DNA of 64,000 nt from an uncultured Mycoplasmatota bacterium (GTDB lineage: Bacteria > Bacillota_I > Bacilli_A > RF39 > UBA660): NCBI GenBank assembly GCA_900554305.1, contig USGV01000004.1, forward strand, positions 4,324 to 68,323, written 5' to 3'. Below are positions 1 through 8,744 of the stretch, in pieces. The notes under the pieces are model-generated. The model worked only from the letters and a program-made list of their open reading frames with translations, was not told where the DNA came from and did not search any database. How positions within the stretch are numbered: the stretch's first letter is position 1; each line of letters starts with the position of its first letter. The position numbers were made by a program, and so were the translations under genes.

Positions 1-240
1 TAAAACATCTTTAATACGATTCCATTCCTCTTCACTTTCAACACCTAAAAGTCTAGTTTCACCATTAGAACGATCAACGTTAGAAACATATACTGTAATA
101 TTATTGTCTTCATCACGTTCATTTTTAGTATAAATTACATACTCTTTTTTATTATCCTTAAATTCAAAAGCGAAGACAACTTCTACTTCCTCACTCAAGC
201 CGTCATCTGAAACTATTTTCATCATTTTATTTTCATTCAT
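1..240 (-). CDS. DUF1292 (YrzB-like) protein, 3' end outside the window
   Basis: The first 80 codons of a leftward gene are visible; the rest lies beyond the window edge. The start at 240 is preceded by a GGAGGA ribosome binding site. The protein is acidic and resembles DUF1292: short beta strands (EVVFAFEFKDNKKEYVIYT), then an RLLGVESEEEWNRIKDVL segment. Its general plan matches the second DUF1292 protein at 61308-61604, so the genome has at least two. The molecular function of the family is not known. The call is by resemblance of a partial sequence. Confidence 0.7.
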   Translation of the reverse strand, partial: MNENKMMKIVSDDGLSEEVEVVFAFEFKDNKKEYVIYTKNERDEDNNITVYVSNVDRSNGETRLLGVESEEEWNRIKDVL

Positions 241-305
241 AATAAACAAGTCCTCCCTTTATTATCCATATAATATAATTATATCGTATTTTAAATAAAA
301 TACAA

Positions 306-587
306 CTATTTTTTATGAACTTTTTTTAATAAGAAGGTTTTTGAGCCGTAATTACAATATTCTTTTATGTATGTTTTTAAAAATTGAATATCATTATATT
401 TTTTTACATTTTTATTTGTAGATTCATAAAATCCTTTTAATCGAACTTTATCACCAGCAAAATCACCAAAAACATAATCAAAGCTATCAAAATAATCTGT
501 AAAATAATCTTTTAATTTCTCATAATTAAAACAATTATCATCGGACACCAATTCATAAAGATGACCACGAATTTCATATTTTGCCAT
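306..587 (-). CDS. yutD: YutD-like conserved protein
   Basis: This 93-residue protein carries the pattern I associate with Bacillus YutD: FDYVFGDFAGDKVRLKGF in the middle and YIKEYCNYGSKTFLLKK at the C-terminus. The family function is unknown. The start at 587 follows a TTGAGGTGATATA ribosome binding site. It lies 32 bases downstream of yunB. In Bacillus subtilis yutD and yunB are also close together, as I recall, which supports both calls. No membrane segment or signal peptide is present. Confidence 0.75.
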   Translation of the reverse strand: MAKYEIRGHLYELVSDDNCFNYEKLKDYFTDYFDSFDYVFGDFAGDKVRLKGFYESTNKNVKKYNDIQFLKTYIKEYCNYGSKTFLLKKVHKK

Positions 588-619
588 TATATCACCTCAA
601 AACAATTATAACATACATA

Positions 620-1339
620 TTATTGAACCATAGAAGAAAAAGTTTCTAGCGAATTTTTATCAATAATTCCACCATAATAATTGGGAACTACCCCAGAGAT
701 AACTTTAATGCTTAATGGTGCTTCTACTTTAATAGCAACAATATCAGAAGACTTAGGTAAAGAAATTTTTTCCTTGATTTCTACTTCAACATATACTTCC
801 AAAAGAAGATTGTTAATTCCATAACTTGTAACTTTCGTCTTTAAATGACTACTAACCTGCCCTAGAAAAGACATTCTTAACGGAATAACAGGTCCCAAAT
901 TAGCTACAAATCCATTTCCTGTCAACGCCCCCAAAGGAACTTCACATACAATTCCAGAATCAATAAATTGATAATTTATTCCAGATAAAGATGAAGACAA
1001 AAAAAACTCATCAATATTTCCCTCTTCTAAATCATAAAGCCTAGAATAAATAATCTGGTTAATATCTTTCAATAATGAATTAACTTTCTTTGTGTTATAA
1101 TCAATCATTTCCACTTCGTTTTTGTCATTTCTAGTAATCGAAAATAAAGATTCACTAATTTCTTTAGTTAATATATCATTTATAGCGGAATCAACAACAT
1201 TAGATGTAACCCGTTCGACTTCTCCACTAAAATAATTAACTAAAATAGGATTGACTCGATTCCCTAATAAAAAAAGAAAAAGCAATGATACAAAAACAGC
1301 AAGTAAAAAAGAAATTACCATTTTTTTCCAAACACTCAT
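620..1339 (-). CDS. yunB: Sporulation protein YunB
   Basis: The 239-residue protein has one N-terminal membrane anchor (about residues 8-27). The extracytoplasmic body has the YunB pattern: VPLGALTGNGFVANLGPVIP, then a beta-rich region with YGINNLLLEVYVEVEI and APLSIKVISGVVPNYYGG. YunB is a sigma-E-controlled mother-cell protein needed for normal spore formation in Bacillus; its biochemical role is unclear. The start overlaps the ylmC stop by four bases (ATGA), so the two are probably translationally coupled. Context (sigG, ylmC, yutD) supports a sporulation role. Confidence 0.88.
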   Translation of the reverse strand: MSVWKKMVISFLLAVFVSLLFLFLLGNRVNPILVNYFSGEVERVTSNVVDSAINDILTKEISESLFSITRNDKNEVEMIDYNTKKVNSLLKDINQIIYSRLYDLEEGNIDEFFLSSSLSGINYQFIDSGIVCEVPLGALTGNGFVANLGPVIPLRMSFLGQVSSHLKTKVTSYGINNLLLEVYVEVEIKEKISLPKSSDIVAIKVEAPLSIKVISGVVPNYYGGIIDKNSLETFSSMVQ

Positions 1340-1566
1340 TTTTTATTTATATTAACTAAAATAACATCTTCTCCAATTTTAGTAATATCTTTCCACAAAA
1401 TTTTAGTATCATTGCCTCTATTAAAATTAAACAAAGATTTACCAGACTCAATAATTAATGATTCGATATGTCCATCCATCATAACATTAACATCTATGAT
1501 ATTACCCACATTCTTACCATCTCCGACGGATACAATTGTCTTATTTTGAAGCTCTGATAACAGCAT
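1336..1566 (-). CDS. PRC-barrel protein, YlmC/YmxH family
   Basis: This 76-residue single-domain protein matches the small PRC-barrel family: the N-terminal LLSELQNKTIVSVGDGKNVG strand-turn unit, then a MMDGHIESLIIESGK segment and a C-terminal ILWKDITKIGEDVILV strand. Spore-forming Firmicutes carry such proteins (YlmC, YmxH), often near sigG; the molecular role is poorly known. The start is preceded by AGGTGA. It lies 30 bases downstream of sigG and overlaps yunB by four bases, forming a sigG-ylmC-yunB run. I cannot separate the YlmC and YmxH subfamilies from sequence alone. Confidence 0.85.
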   Translation of the reverse strand: MLLSELQNKTIVSVGDGKNVGNIIDVNVMMDGHIESLIIESGKSLFNFNRGNDTKILWKDITKIGEDVILVNINKK

Positions 1567-1596
1567 ATGTAAATCACCTAATAAAATATATGCATA

Positions 1597-2373
1597 CTAC
1601 CGCAAAACTTTCTTTAATTGTTTAATAGCACCTTTCTCAATTCTTGAAACTTGAGCTTGACTAATTTGCAATTGCTCTGCAATCTCCATCTGAGTTTTTC
1701 CTACAACAAAGCGTTCATCTAAAATAAATTGTTCTCGTTCTTCAAGAGCATTAATCGCCTCATCTAAAGCAACTTTCATAGAAATTCTGTTACTGTTTGT
1801 TTGCTTATCTTCAATCTGATCAGCTAAATAAATTGTATCACCACCATCAGAATAAATTGGTTCAAACATACTAACGGGTTCTCTTAAAGAATCCAATGCC
1901 TGAATAATATCAAATAAATCTACACCTAATTCTTGAGCAACATCCTCAAGCTGCGCCTCCTGTCCAGTTTTATTATAAAACTCTTCCTTATATTTCAAGG
2001 TCTTATATGCAATGTCACGAAGAGAACGACTAACACGAATACTATTATTATCTCTTAGATATCTCCTAATTTCTCCCAAAATCATAGGAACAGCATAAGT
2101 TGAAAACTTAACTTCATGAGACAAATCAAAATTATCAATTGCCTTCAATAACCCCACACACCCAATTTGAAACAAATCATCCATATTTTCAACACGATAA
2201 TGAAATCTTTTTAAAATCGATAAAACTAATTTTAAATTTCCTTCCACTAACTGCGTTCTTGCACTATCATCACCTTTTTTTAGTTTTGTAAATAGTTGGT
2301 TCATTTTTTCGTTATCAAGAACAGGAAGATTACTAGTATCTATACCACTAATTTCTACTTTATATTTTGCCAT
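1597..2373 (-). CDS. sigG: RNA polymerase sporulation sigma factor SigG
   Basis: The protein (258 residues) has sigma-70 region 2 (NLKLVLSILKRFHYR through FSTYAVPMILGEIRRYLRD), region 3 and a region 4 helix-turn-helix (KTQMEIAEQLQISQAQVSRIEK). The short N-terminal lead KYKVEISGIDTSNLPVL is the SigG type. SigG directs late forespore transcription in endospore formers. SigF is the nearest alternative, but length, N-terminus and the downstream ylmC/yunB genes favour SigG. The ribosome binding site AAAGGAGC sits in the arm of a predicted leader hairpin (see 2375-2419). Confidence 0.9.
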   Translation of the reverse strand: MAKYKVEISGIDTSNLPVLDNEKMNQLFTKLKKGDDSARTQLVEGNLKLVLSILKRFHYRVENMDDLFQIGCVGLLKAIDNFDLSHEVKFSTYAVPMILGEIRRYLRDNNSIRVSRSLRDIAYKTLKYKEEFYNKTGQEAQLEDVAQELGVDLFDIIQALDSLREPVSMFEPIYSDGGDTIYLADQIEDKQTNSNRISMKVALDEAINALEEREQFILDERFVVGKTQMEIAEQLQISQAQVSRIEKGAIKQLKKVLR

Positions 2374-2374
2374 A

Positions 2375-2419
2375 AAAAAGCTCCTTTCATTTCTCTTGTG
2401 AGAAAAAAAGAGCTATTTT
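2375..2419 (-). promoter_or_regulatory. Leader hairpin that can sequester the sigG ribosome binding site
   Basis: On the minus strand AGCTC (2410-2414) can pair with GAGCT (2379-2383), which contains the sigG Shine-Dalgarno. An inner TTTCTC-ACAA-GAGAAA hairpin brings the arms together, and flanking A/T tracts extend the outer stem. A translation-damping leader hairpin on sigG mRNA has been reported for Bacillus subtilis, as I recall. The pairing is seen; regulation is inferred. Confidence 0.5.
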
Positions 2420-2425
2420 ATTCAA

Positions 2426-3343
2426 TTATATTTTTGACTTTACTTTTTGATGAATTTCTTTAATTGCTGTACTCTTCCATTCATCATCAAAAGGGCGAGC
2501 ATAATATATCGTTTTTGGATAATTATCTACTACATGTGCATATTCACAAGTAATCTCTTGAGAACTTTTATCTCTAGTATAACCCAACCCTAAAAAAGAA
2601 TCATGGCTTTCTGAAAAAAGAACGACATCATTTTTTTGTTCACTCCAAGTATTTGTAAGAACATCCAAGTAATCTGTATACATAGAAATCAGCTTTTCAT
2701 CAGCAAAAATAACTTCACCATAATTATAAAGATTATCAGCATTCAAACTCCCTAAAACCCTAGGAAAAAAATTACATCCTTCTTGAGGGGTAGGAATGCT
2801 TTTAGCAGAATCAAAGCGAAATCCATCCGCACCACACATAATTAATTCGTTTAAAAATTGAATAATATAATCTTGCAATTCTAAGTTAGTCAAATCAAAA
2901 GTAGGCAAGCCAGCACAATAATGAACAACTTGAAATCTATCATCCCAATCTTCAATAAATTTAGCATCTCGCCAAAACTTCGGATTTTCAGTTAAACTAT
3001 TATCCACTCTTTCATGTGGTATTAAGGTACCATCAACTGCACCGGCAACATGAGTACATACAACATCCGGAAAAACCAACAAACCCTCCCCATGTAAAAC
3101 ATCGCATAAATGTATAAAGTCTTTTTTCGACCCATACTGATTACCAATCGATAAAGCACATGGTTGATAAGAAAGCCACCAATGTTCATACCCTTCCTCT
3201 TTTAATGGCTGTAATGGACCGACCTGAACAGCTTGAAATCCTTGCTCACGAATCATAGGAGCTACTTCACAAATACTATTCAATTGCCAATTCAAACACT
3301 GTAAAATTCGCATTGTCTTTGGACTTTCAACTACTTCCTTCAT
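2426..3343 (-). CDS. Alpha-amylase family (GH13) protein, cytoplasmic and short
   Basis: The 305-residue protein starts directly in a GH13 barrel (MRILQCLNWQLNSICEVAPMIREQGFQAVQVGPLQP). Conserved regions are visible: DVVCTHV (region I), GFRFDSAK with the likely nucleophile near residue 176, GEVIF with the general acid near 210, and SESHD with the third acid near 248. There is no signal peptide, so it would act on intracellular alpha-glucans or oligosaccharides. It lacks the C-terminal beta domain usual in amylases, being well below the 450-600 residues common in the family. Region IV reads SESHD rather than the usual NHD. Substrate cannot be predicted. Confidence 0.8.
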   Translation of the reverse strand: MKEVVESPKTMRILQCLNWQLNSICEVAPMIREQGFQAVQVGPLQPLKEEGYEHWWLSYQPCALSIGNQYGSKKDFIHLCDVLHGEGLLVFPDVVCTHVAGAVDGTLIPHERVDNSLTENPKFWRDAKFIEDWDDRFQVVHYCAGLPTFDLTNLELQDYIIQFLNELIMCGADGFRFDSAKSIPTPQEGCNFFPRVLGSLNADNLYNYGEVIFADEKLISMYTDYLDVLTNTWSEQKNDVVLFSESHDSFLGLGYTRDKSSQEITCEYAHVVDNYPKTIYYARPFDDEWKSTAIKEIHQKVKSKI

Positions 3344-3399
3344 TTACCTATCTCCATATCTTATATCCTACGATATATTATTAATATATCATAAAAATG

Positions 3400-3430
3400 A
3401 AAAAAGGATAATTATTTATCATAATTATCC
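3400..3430 (-). terminator. Intrinsic terminator of the TtcA-like gene
   Basis: A ten-base-pair stem (GGATAATTAT / ATAATTATCC, loop of five) overlaps the gene's stop codon and is followed on the minus strand by a run of T at 3400-3405. Confidence 0.8.
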
Positions 3431-4227
3431 AAAAAAGAAAATTTAGTTCCATTCTTTTTTATACCTAAAACAGTTTCAACATTAACATTCTCAGAAGACT
3501 TAAAAATATTAGCACCGATATTAGGATTCTTACTTTCCAATTGATAAATAAGTTGTTTCATTTCCAAACGTTTAGAATCTAATTTTGAAGAATCCGTAAA
3601 TTTACAAGCACAATTAATAAAACTCAATTCGTTATATTTTGCCCATTGAACAATAGCATTTTCTCGTACCAAATACAAAGGTCTTATTAATTGCATCGCA
3701 TCAAAATTAGTACTCCATAATTTAGGAGGCATACTCTTATACTCTCCACCATAAAAAATAGACAATAAAATAGTTTCAATAACATCATCAAAATGGTGCC
3801 CAAGAGCAATTTTATTACAGCCAAGTTCCTGAGCACGTGCGTATAAAAATCCCCGTCTCATTCGAGCACATAAATAACAAGGAGAAGAATCTTGATTGTC
3901 AACCACTTCAAAGATATTAGAATCAAATATTTTAATATCAATACCTAAAATTTCAGCATTTTTTAATATCTGTTGATATATATCAGAACGATATCCAGGA
4001 TTCATAACAATATAATGAATATCAAAATGTACTTTTCCATGTTTCCTTAATTCCTCCATACATTTCGCTAACAACATAGAATCCTTACCACCAGAAATAC
4101 AAACAGCAATTTTATCCCCTTCTTGAATTAATTGATAATCTCTAACTGCCTTAGTAAAAGGTCTCCAAATATTTTTACGAAATTTTGTAATTATACTACG
4201 CTCAATCTCTTCTTTTTTTGTCAACAT
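3412..4227 (-). CDS. PP-loop ATPase of the TtcA/TilS type, probable tRNA thiolation enzyme
   Basis: The protein carries the PP-loop SGGKDSMLLA near residue 45, then PCYLCARMRRGFLYARAQELG with a Cys-x-x-Cys pair, and GHHFDDVIETILLSIFYGGE. This is the TtcA arrangement; TtcA puts a thiol on cytidine 32 of tRNA using an iron-sulfur cluster. A further C-A-C (NCACKF) could be ligands. I moved the start to 4227 because GAGGAG lies just upstream; a longer reading frame to 4278 has no ribosome binding site. The precise tRNA position modified in Bacilli is uncertain. Confidence 0.8.
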   Translation of the reverse strand: MLTKKEEIERSIITKFRKNIWRPFTKAVRDYQLIQEGDKIAVCISGGKDSMLLAKCMEELRKHGKVHFDIHYIVMNPGYRSDIYQQILKNAEILGIDIKIFDSNIFEVVDNQDSSPCYLCARMRRGFLYARAQELGCNKIALGHHFDDVIETILLSIFYGGEYKSMPPKLWSTNFDAMQLIRPLYLVRENAIVQWAKYNELSFINCACKFTDSSKLDSKRLEMKQLIYQLESKNPNIGANIFKSSENVNVETVLGIKKNGTKFSFLDNYDK

Positions 4228-4279
4228 TTGAAATCTCCTCGCTAACAAATAATAAACATACAAATTATACCGCAACAAA

Positions 4280-4309
4280 AAAAGAAAAGCAAATTATACT
4301 AATTCGCTT
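4280..4309 (-). terminator. Intrinsic terminator of trmL
   Basis: Minus strand AAGCGAATTA / TAATTTGCTT forms a ten-pair stem with one G-U pair and a three-base loop, followed by TTCTTTTTTT. Confidence 0.7.
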
Positions 4310-4833
4310 TATTTTCTTTCTAAATAATCCGGTCCCTTATGACCATCATCAGACGGCTCTGCAAACAATAAACCTCTATAATTTTGCTGGCGTAATGCCT
4401 CATAAATAACAATGGCTACACTATTAGAAACATTTAAAGCTCTAACACCATCAGTCATAGGAATACGCATACAATGCTCCAAATCTTTTTGCAATATCTC
4501 TTTAGGAATACCAGTTGATTCTTTCCCAAAAATAAAGTATAAATTTTCTCCATCCAAATTACTATAATCAAAACTACTATGAGGTTTATTGCCATATCTT
4601 GTAAAATAGTAATATATTCCAGCATTTTTAGATACAAAATCATCAAAATTTTCATACACAGCATAATCGAGTTTATCTAAATAATTAACCCCCGCTCTTT
4701 TTAAATGTACATCATCTAATACAAATCCTAACGGTTTAATTAAATGTAATTTAGCTCCAGTAGCAACACAAGTCCGCATGATATTCCCTGTATTTTGGGG
4801 AATCTCTGGTTCAAATAATACTATATTATTCAT
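4309..4833 (-). CDS. trmL: tRNA (cytidine(34)-2'-O)-methyltransferase TrmL
   Basis: The 174-residue protein is a full-length SPOUT methyltransferase. It shows the TrmL signatures VLFEPEIPQNTGNIMRTC at the N-terminus, LYFIFGKESTGIPKEIL in the middle and RIPMTDGVRALNVSNSVAI in the trefoil-knot SAM site. TrmL methylates the ribose of the wobble base in tRNA-Leu. The start follows TTAGGAGTG. It lies in a run of RNA-modification genes (TtcA-like, U32) on the same strand. Confidence 0.95.
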   Translation of the reverse strand: MNNIVLFEPEIPQNTGNIMRTCVATGAKLHLIKPLGFVLDDVHLKRAGVNYLDKLDYAVYENFDDFVSKNAGIYYYFTRYGNKPHSSFDYSNLDGENLYFIFGKESTGIPKEILQKDLEHCMRIPMTDGVRALNVSNSVAIVIYEALRQQNYRGLLFAEPSDDGHKGPDYLERK

Positions 4834-4859
4834 AACTTCACTCCTAACGAAAAGGAAGA

Positions 4860-5393
4860 TTACTCTCCCTCTTTTTTTATTTTATTTAATTTAATAAATT
4901 GTTCTGTTTCAGAAATTGTAAGTCTTTCACCCTTCTCTGGTTGCAAAATACTACTAATATCACCATCTTCAAAAACAATGAAGGCTGGGTAATTCTTCTT
5001 CAAAGAAACTTTATAAGGATATTGGGCATTAAAAGTATCTACAAATTCATTTTGATCAACATTACTCAAATTAACATAAATAATTGTACTTTGTAATTCA
5101 TCTTTTTCAACTAGTTTTTTCAAATCCTTCTCATAATCCCTACATGCTTCACTAGCAGCAGTACACATGTAAAAAACTGTAGTAGGATTTTCCATAACAT
5201 AATGTTCTATCTCTTCTGGTTGAATTTCAAAAAGAGTATCTCGAATCACAGGAATTTCTCTTTGATGTGCATCATAAACATGATATAAATTACATAAATA
5301 TAAAACTAGTGCAATAATAGCAATAAATAAAACTACTAAAATGATATAATTTTTAGTCGGAATTTTTCTTTCCTTCTCCTCTTTTTTATCCAC
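4860..5393 (-). CDS. Membrane-anchored thioredoxin-like protein
   Basis: The 177-residue protein has a lysine-rich cytoplasmic N-terminus, one membrane helix (about residues 17-38) and an external domain with a thioredoxin-like outline: EHYVMENPTTVFYMC, a helix with a second Cys (SEACRDYEKDL), a strand TIIYVNLSN and a likely cis-proline loop (KKNYPAFIVF). The two cysteines are seven residues apart, not in a C-x-x-C, so classical oxidoreductase activity is doubtful. The start is GTG at 5393 behind AGGAAGTG. It could be a thiol-linked chaperone or a structural protein; function unknown. Confidence 0.6.
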   Translation of the reverse strand: MDKKEEKERKIPTKNYIILVVLFIAIIALVLYLCNLYHVYDAHQREIPVIRDTLFEIQPEEIEHYVMENPTTVFYMCTAASEACRDYEKDLKKLVEKDELQSTIIYVNLSNVDQNEFVDTFNAQYPYKVSLKKNYPAFIVFEDGDISSILQPEKGERLTISETEQFIKLNKIKKEGE

Positions 5394-5459
5394 TATTTAT
5401 CACTTCCTATCTAAAACTATTTTATCATAAAAAGAACAATTTTAATACTAGAAAATAAA

Positions 5460-7646
5460 TTATTGATTATTTTTTACAATATTTATAATTTCATCCTTAG
5501 TTTCCATAAAAAATTGGTATCGAAGGGAAACAGCATCCTTTAAAGATAGAAACTCAGAAAGATTAAATGAAACATAATTTAAAAGAATCGTACGATTATC
5601 TCTATAGTAAACAGGAAATTTTCTACCACGTAAATTCCTTAAAGAATAATGATAAACATTCTCCTTTAAATTTAAAATATTTCCCTTTATAACCATGTCT
5701 TCAACCAGTCCATAACTAATCACTTCAACATTAGGCTTACATCCAAATGCTTGCTCAAATCTATTAATAAAATCTATAATTTCTAAACTAGATAATTCAA
5801 CAGAAAGTGTAAGTTTAGAAAGACCAAGTTGATATAGATAATAAGCAGTATAAATATTGTAAATATTTAAGGTATAATCTCCAATTAAACCATCATAATT
5901 AGAAAAATTACATATCTCTCTTACTAAACTTCTAGGTCTTAACTCACCTTCAATTTGTAATAAAGTACGTGGTAATGAATAATAAACATTATCATGAATC
6001 TGATTTTGTTTAAATAAGGATAAGTTCGGAGTATAAATCCTGTGAAAACCCAATTTTAAGCAAGCTTCCATTTGCTCTTCATTATAAACAAGTGCAGTCT
6101 TATCATTATCACAATGCAAAGATAATTTAGAAAAAGTAACATTAGAAATAATAGGCTGATATCTTGGCATTACCCTTAATGCTAACAACTGCTGAATTAA
6201 ACTACGACGAAGTTCATTAATCTCACGTAAAGGAATAAAAACATTAGAATCTTTTTCTATAACGGTAGCTTTACTTACAAAAGGTGTACCACCTAATTTT
6301 TCCAACTGTGTTCTAATACGAATATCGCTTACTGGAGAAGTTATTGACTCTTGCACAATGCTACCAGAAACTTGTACTTTTCTAATGCCATCGCTAACTT
6401 CCACAATAAATGGCTGACCAATCCTTGCTTTAGCTAAAAAAGTAATCGGGATACTACGTGATGGTAATATTTTCATATCCTGCATTAACAAAAAATCCAA
6501 TGTTTTAGAAACATTTTCTGCTTTTTCTAATCCTACTTTATTATCGATACTACAAACATTCCCCTGAGTAACACTAGAAACCAACATTCCATTATCATCA
6601 TACAAATAATTAACAATAAGACCCTTTCCGCTTTCTAGAAAACGAATACCATCACCTTGATGTAAATCTTTATTCAATTGAATTCGTATTTTTTGAGCAT
6701 TAACTTCAATGACTTTACCAATAGGAAGACCAATGTGATTAGGACTAACTGTATTCATCAATTCTTCTACACTACAATGAAAAAGGTGCCCAGAAGTAAA
6801 TTCACGATTAAAAATCGTCTTTAATTTTTCATTCTCCAAATCTAAGCCATTAATATCACCATTAGAATCTATCAAATGACGATACATTCTAGTAATAAAG
6901 CCAACATACTCAGGGCTTTTCATTCTTCCCTCTATTTTAAAACTATAAATATCACTATTCAAAAGCTCTTTGATATGATAACTTGTATTTAACTCTTTCG
7001 TACTTAATAAATAAGAAGTATCAATTAATTTTTGCTCATCATAAAACAACTGATAAGGTAATCTACAAGATCCCGCACACTCTCCACGATTTCCACTCCT
7101 GCCTCCTATCATAGAACTCATAAGGCAACAACCAGAATAAGAAATACACAATGCTCCATGAATAAAGACTTCTTTTTCAATAGGAACTGTAATATTTTCA
7201 ATTTCTTCCAAAGATAATTCACGCGAAAAAACAACACGTTTTACTCCCATATCGTAAAATAATTTAACAATATCATAAGATGAGTTATTACATTGAGTAG
7301 AAGCATGGACTTCTAAATTCGGATAGTGTTGTAAAACATAAGATATCATACCAAAATCCTGCATAATAACAGCATCTACACCTTGTTTGTATAAAAATTC
7401 GATTTGACCTAAAAAATATGGAACTTCAGCATCTTTTACTAAAGTATTCATGGTCGCATAAAATTTAACATCATATAAATGGCATAACCTAATAGCCTCA
7501 ACAATTTCTTCATTAGTAAAATTTTTAGCGAATTTTCTTGCTCCAAAGTTTTGACATCCGCCATAAACAGCATCCGCACCATTAGCAATAGCTTGCTTTA
7601 AACATTCCATATCACCAACTGGAACTAAAAGTTCGTGTTTTTTCAT
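5460..7646 (-). CDS. Peptidase U32-family protein with C-terminal DUF3656-like part (RlhA-like)
   Basis: This 728-residue protein begins with the U32 core: LLVPVGDMECLKQAIANGADAVYGG, VEVHASTQCN, and the Cys cluster EVFIHGALCISYSGCC...GNRGECAGSCRLPY at about residues 165-200, which holds four cysteines likely to bind an iron-sulfur cluster. A long C-terminal half follows, as in RlhA of Escherichia coli, which hydroxylates a cytidine in 23S rRNA. Family members were once called collagenases, but the better-studied ones modify RNA. The start follows AAAGGTGATGTT. The specific target in this organism is not known. Confidence 0.8.
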   Translation of the reverse strand: MKKHELLVPVGDMECLKQAIANGADAVYGGCQNFGARKFAKNFTNEEIVEAIRLCHLYDVKFYATMNTLVKDAEVPYFLGQIEFLYKQGVDAVIMQDFGMISYVLQHYPNLEVHASTQCNNSSYDIVKLFYDMGVKRVVFSRELSLEEIENITVPIEKEVFIHGALCISYSGCCLMSSMIGGRSGNRGECAGSCRLPYQLFYDEQKLIDTSYLLSTKELNTSYHIKELLNSDIYSFKIEGRMKSPEYVGFITRMYRHLIDSNGDINGLDLENEKLKTIFNREFTSGHLFHCSVEELMNTVSPNHIGLPIGKVIEVNAQKIRIQLNKDLHQGDGIRFLESGKGLIVNYLYDDNGMLVSSVTQGNVCSIDNKVGLEKAENVSKTLDFLLMQDMKILPSRSIPITFLAKARIGQPFIVEVSDGIRKVQVSGSIVQESITSPVSDIRIRTQLEKLGGTPFVSKATVIEKDSNVFIPLREINELRRSLIQQLLALRVMPRYQPIISNVTFSKLSLHCDNDKTALVYNEEQMEACLKLGFHRIYTPNLSLFKQNQIHDNVYYSLPRTLLQIEGELRPRSLVREICNFSNYDGLIGDYTLNIYNIYTAYYLYQLGLSKLTLSVELSSLEIIDFINRFEQAFGCKPNVEVISYGLVEDMVIKGNILNLKENVYHYSLRNLRGRKFPVYYRDNRTILLNYVSFNLSEFLSLKDAVSLRYQFFMETKDEIINIVKNNQ

Positions 7647-7702
7647 AACATCACCTTTAACATTATATCATAAAAATAATCTTTTTCGACATATACTAAA
7701 AT

Positions 7703-7999
7703 ATGAACAACATCCCAATAAAAAGCAAAGAAACATTTCAAATATGGATTGTAATTAGTATTTGTCTAACAATTTCTTTAATAAAATATGGAAAAGAGCT
7801 TGAAAGAGAACAATACTACAATAAAGCAAAAGCAACAAAAAAACTAGGCTGGACAATTACTTTTGTAGTATTGCTATGTATCTATATTACGGAAAAAACA
7901 ATAATAATCACAGAAGAAAGAAGATTAATAAATAGTATGATAATATTTGCAGGAACTTTTTCATATCTTTATTTTCTAGCTCAAAATAATGAGCTATAA
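7703..7999 (+). CDS. Small membrane protein of unknown function
   Basis: This 98-residue frame lies alone on the plus strand between two leftward genes. It has three hydrophobic stretches (about residues 14-27, 49-62 and 77-92) separated by a charged loop (KELEREQYYNKAKATKK). No ribosome binding site is evident; a TATACT-like element lies about ten bases before the ATG, so a very short or absent leader is possible. I recognise no family. It is plausible but not certain to be expressed. Confidence 0.45.
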   Translation: MNNIPIKSKETFQIWIVISICLTISLIKYGKELEREQYYNKAKATKKLGWTITFVVLLCIYITEKTIIITEERRLINSMIIFAGTFSYLYFLAQNNEL

Positions 8000-8055
8000 A
8001 AAAATAATAAGATAGCTAATCAATTTATAATATCCTAGAACATACATAATTCCAA

Positions 8056-8080
8056 ATAAAAAAACAACCTTAGGTTGTTT
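8056..8080 (-). terminator. Intrinsic terminator of rubrerythrin
   Basis: AAACAACC / GGTTGTTT stem with a three-base loop, followed on the minus strand by seven T residues, just after the rubrerythrin stop. Confidence 0.85.
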
Positions 8081-8083
8081 CTT

Positions 8084-8626
8084 TTATTCATAATTGTCTG
8101 CTTTAACTTCCATAAAACTTTGAGGATGAGCACAAACAGGACAAACAGCAAGAGCTTCTTTACCAGTATAAACATAACCACAGTTACGGCATACCCAAAT
8201 TTTGTCTCCATCCTTCTTAAATACTCTGTCATCCTTAATATTATGAAGTAATGTTAAGTATCTCTTTTCATGCTCTTTCTCAATTTCTCCAACCTTCTCA
8301 AAAAGCATAGCAAGTCTTGTAAATCCTTCTTCTCTTGCAGTTTCAGCAAAGTTCTTATACATATCTGTCCATTCATAGTTTTCACCAGCTGCAGCATCTT
8401 CTAAGTTAGTTGCTGTATCAGGAATATCTCCACCATGTAATTCTTTAAACCACAATTTAGCATGCTCTTTTTCGTTATTAGCAGTTTCTTCAAATATAGC
8501 AGCTAATTGCTCATATCCATCTTTGCGAGCTTTACTAGCATAATAAGTATATTTATTTCTAGCTTGACTTTCACCTGCAAAAGCAGTCATTAAATTTTGT
8601 TCAGTTTTACTTCCTTTTAATTCCAT
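8084..8626 (-). CDS. rbr: Rubrerythrin
   Basis: The 180-residue protein has the full rubrerythrin plan: a ferritin-like four-helix diiron domain with ExxH-type motifs ([38 protein letters not shown]) and a C-terminal rubredoxin domain ([10 protein letters not shown] ... [11 protein letters not shown]) supplying four cysteines. Rubrerythrin reduces hydrogen peroxide in the cytoplasm of anaerobes. A PerR-type regulator lies directly upstream on the same strand, matching the frequent control of rubrerythrin by PerR. An inverted repeat at 8653-8674 in its leader may be an operator. Confidence 0.97.
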   Translation of the reverse strand: MELKGSKTEQNLMTAFAGESQARNKYTYYASKARKDGYEQLAAIFEETANNEKEHAKLWFKELHGGDIPDTATNLEDAAAGENYEWTDMYKNFAETAREEGFTRLAMLFEKVGEIEKEHEKRYLTLLHNIKDDRVFKKDGDKIWVCRNCGYVYTGKEALAVCPVCAHPQSFMEVKADNYE

Positions 8627-8652
8627 CCAAATACCTTCTTTCTTATAAATTA

Positions 8653-8674
8653 TATTAAAGAATTCACTTTAATA
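8653..8674. promoter_or_regulatory. Inverted repeat upstream of rubrerythrin, candidate operator
   Basis: Perfect arms TATTAAAG and CTTTAATA are separated by six bases, 27 bases upstream of the rubrerythrin start. It does not match the classical PerR box (TTATAATNATTATAA). A regulator-binding role is inferred only from symmetry and position. Confidence 0.4.
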
Positions 8675-8744
8675 CTTATCATCTGTAGCATACCACAAAT
8701 GTCAAAGTATCGCAATAATTCTACATAATTATTAATCAAAAGCA

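Noticed and set aside
4218-4409. 63-codon plus-strand frame near the trmL terminator
   Set aside because: It runs through two gene ends and a terminator with no ribosome binding site.
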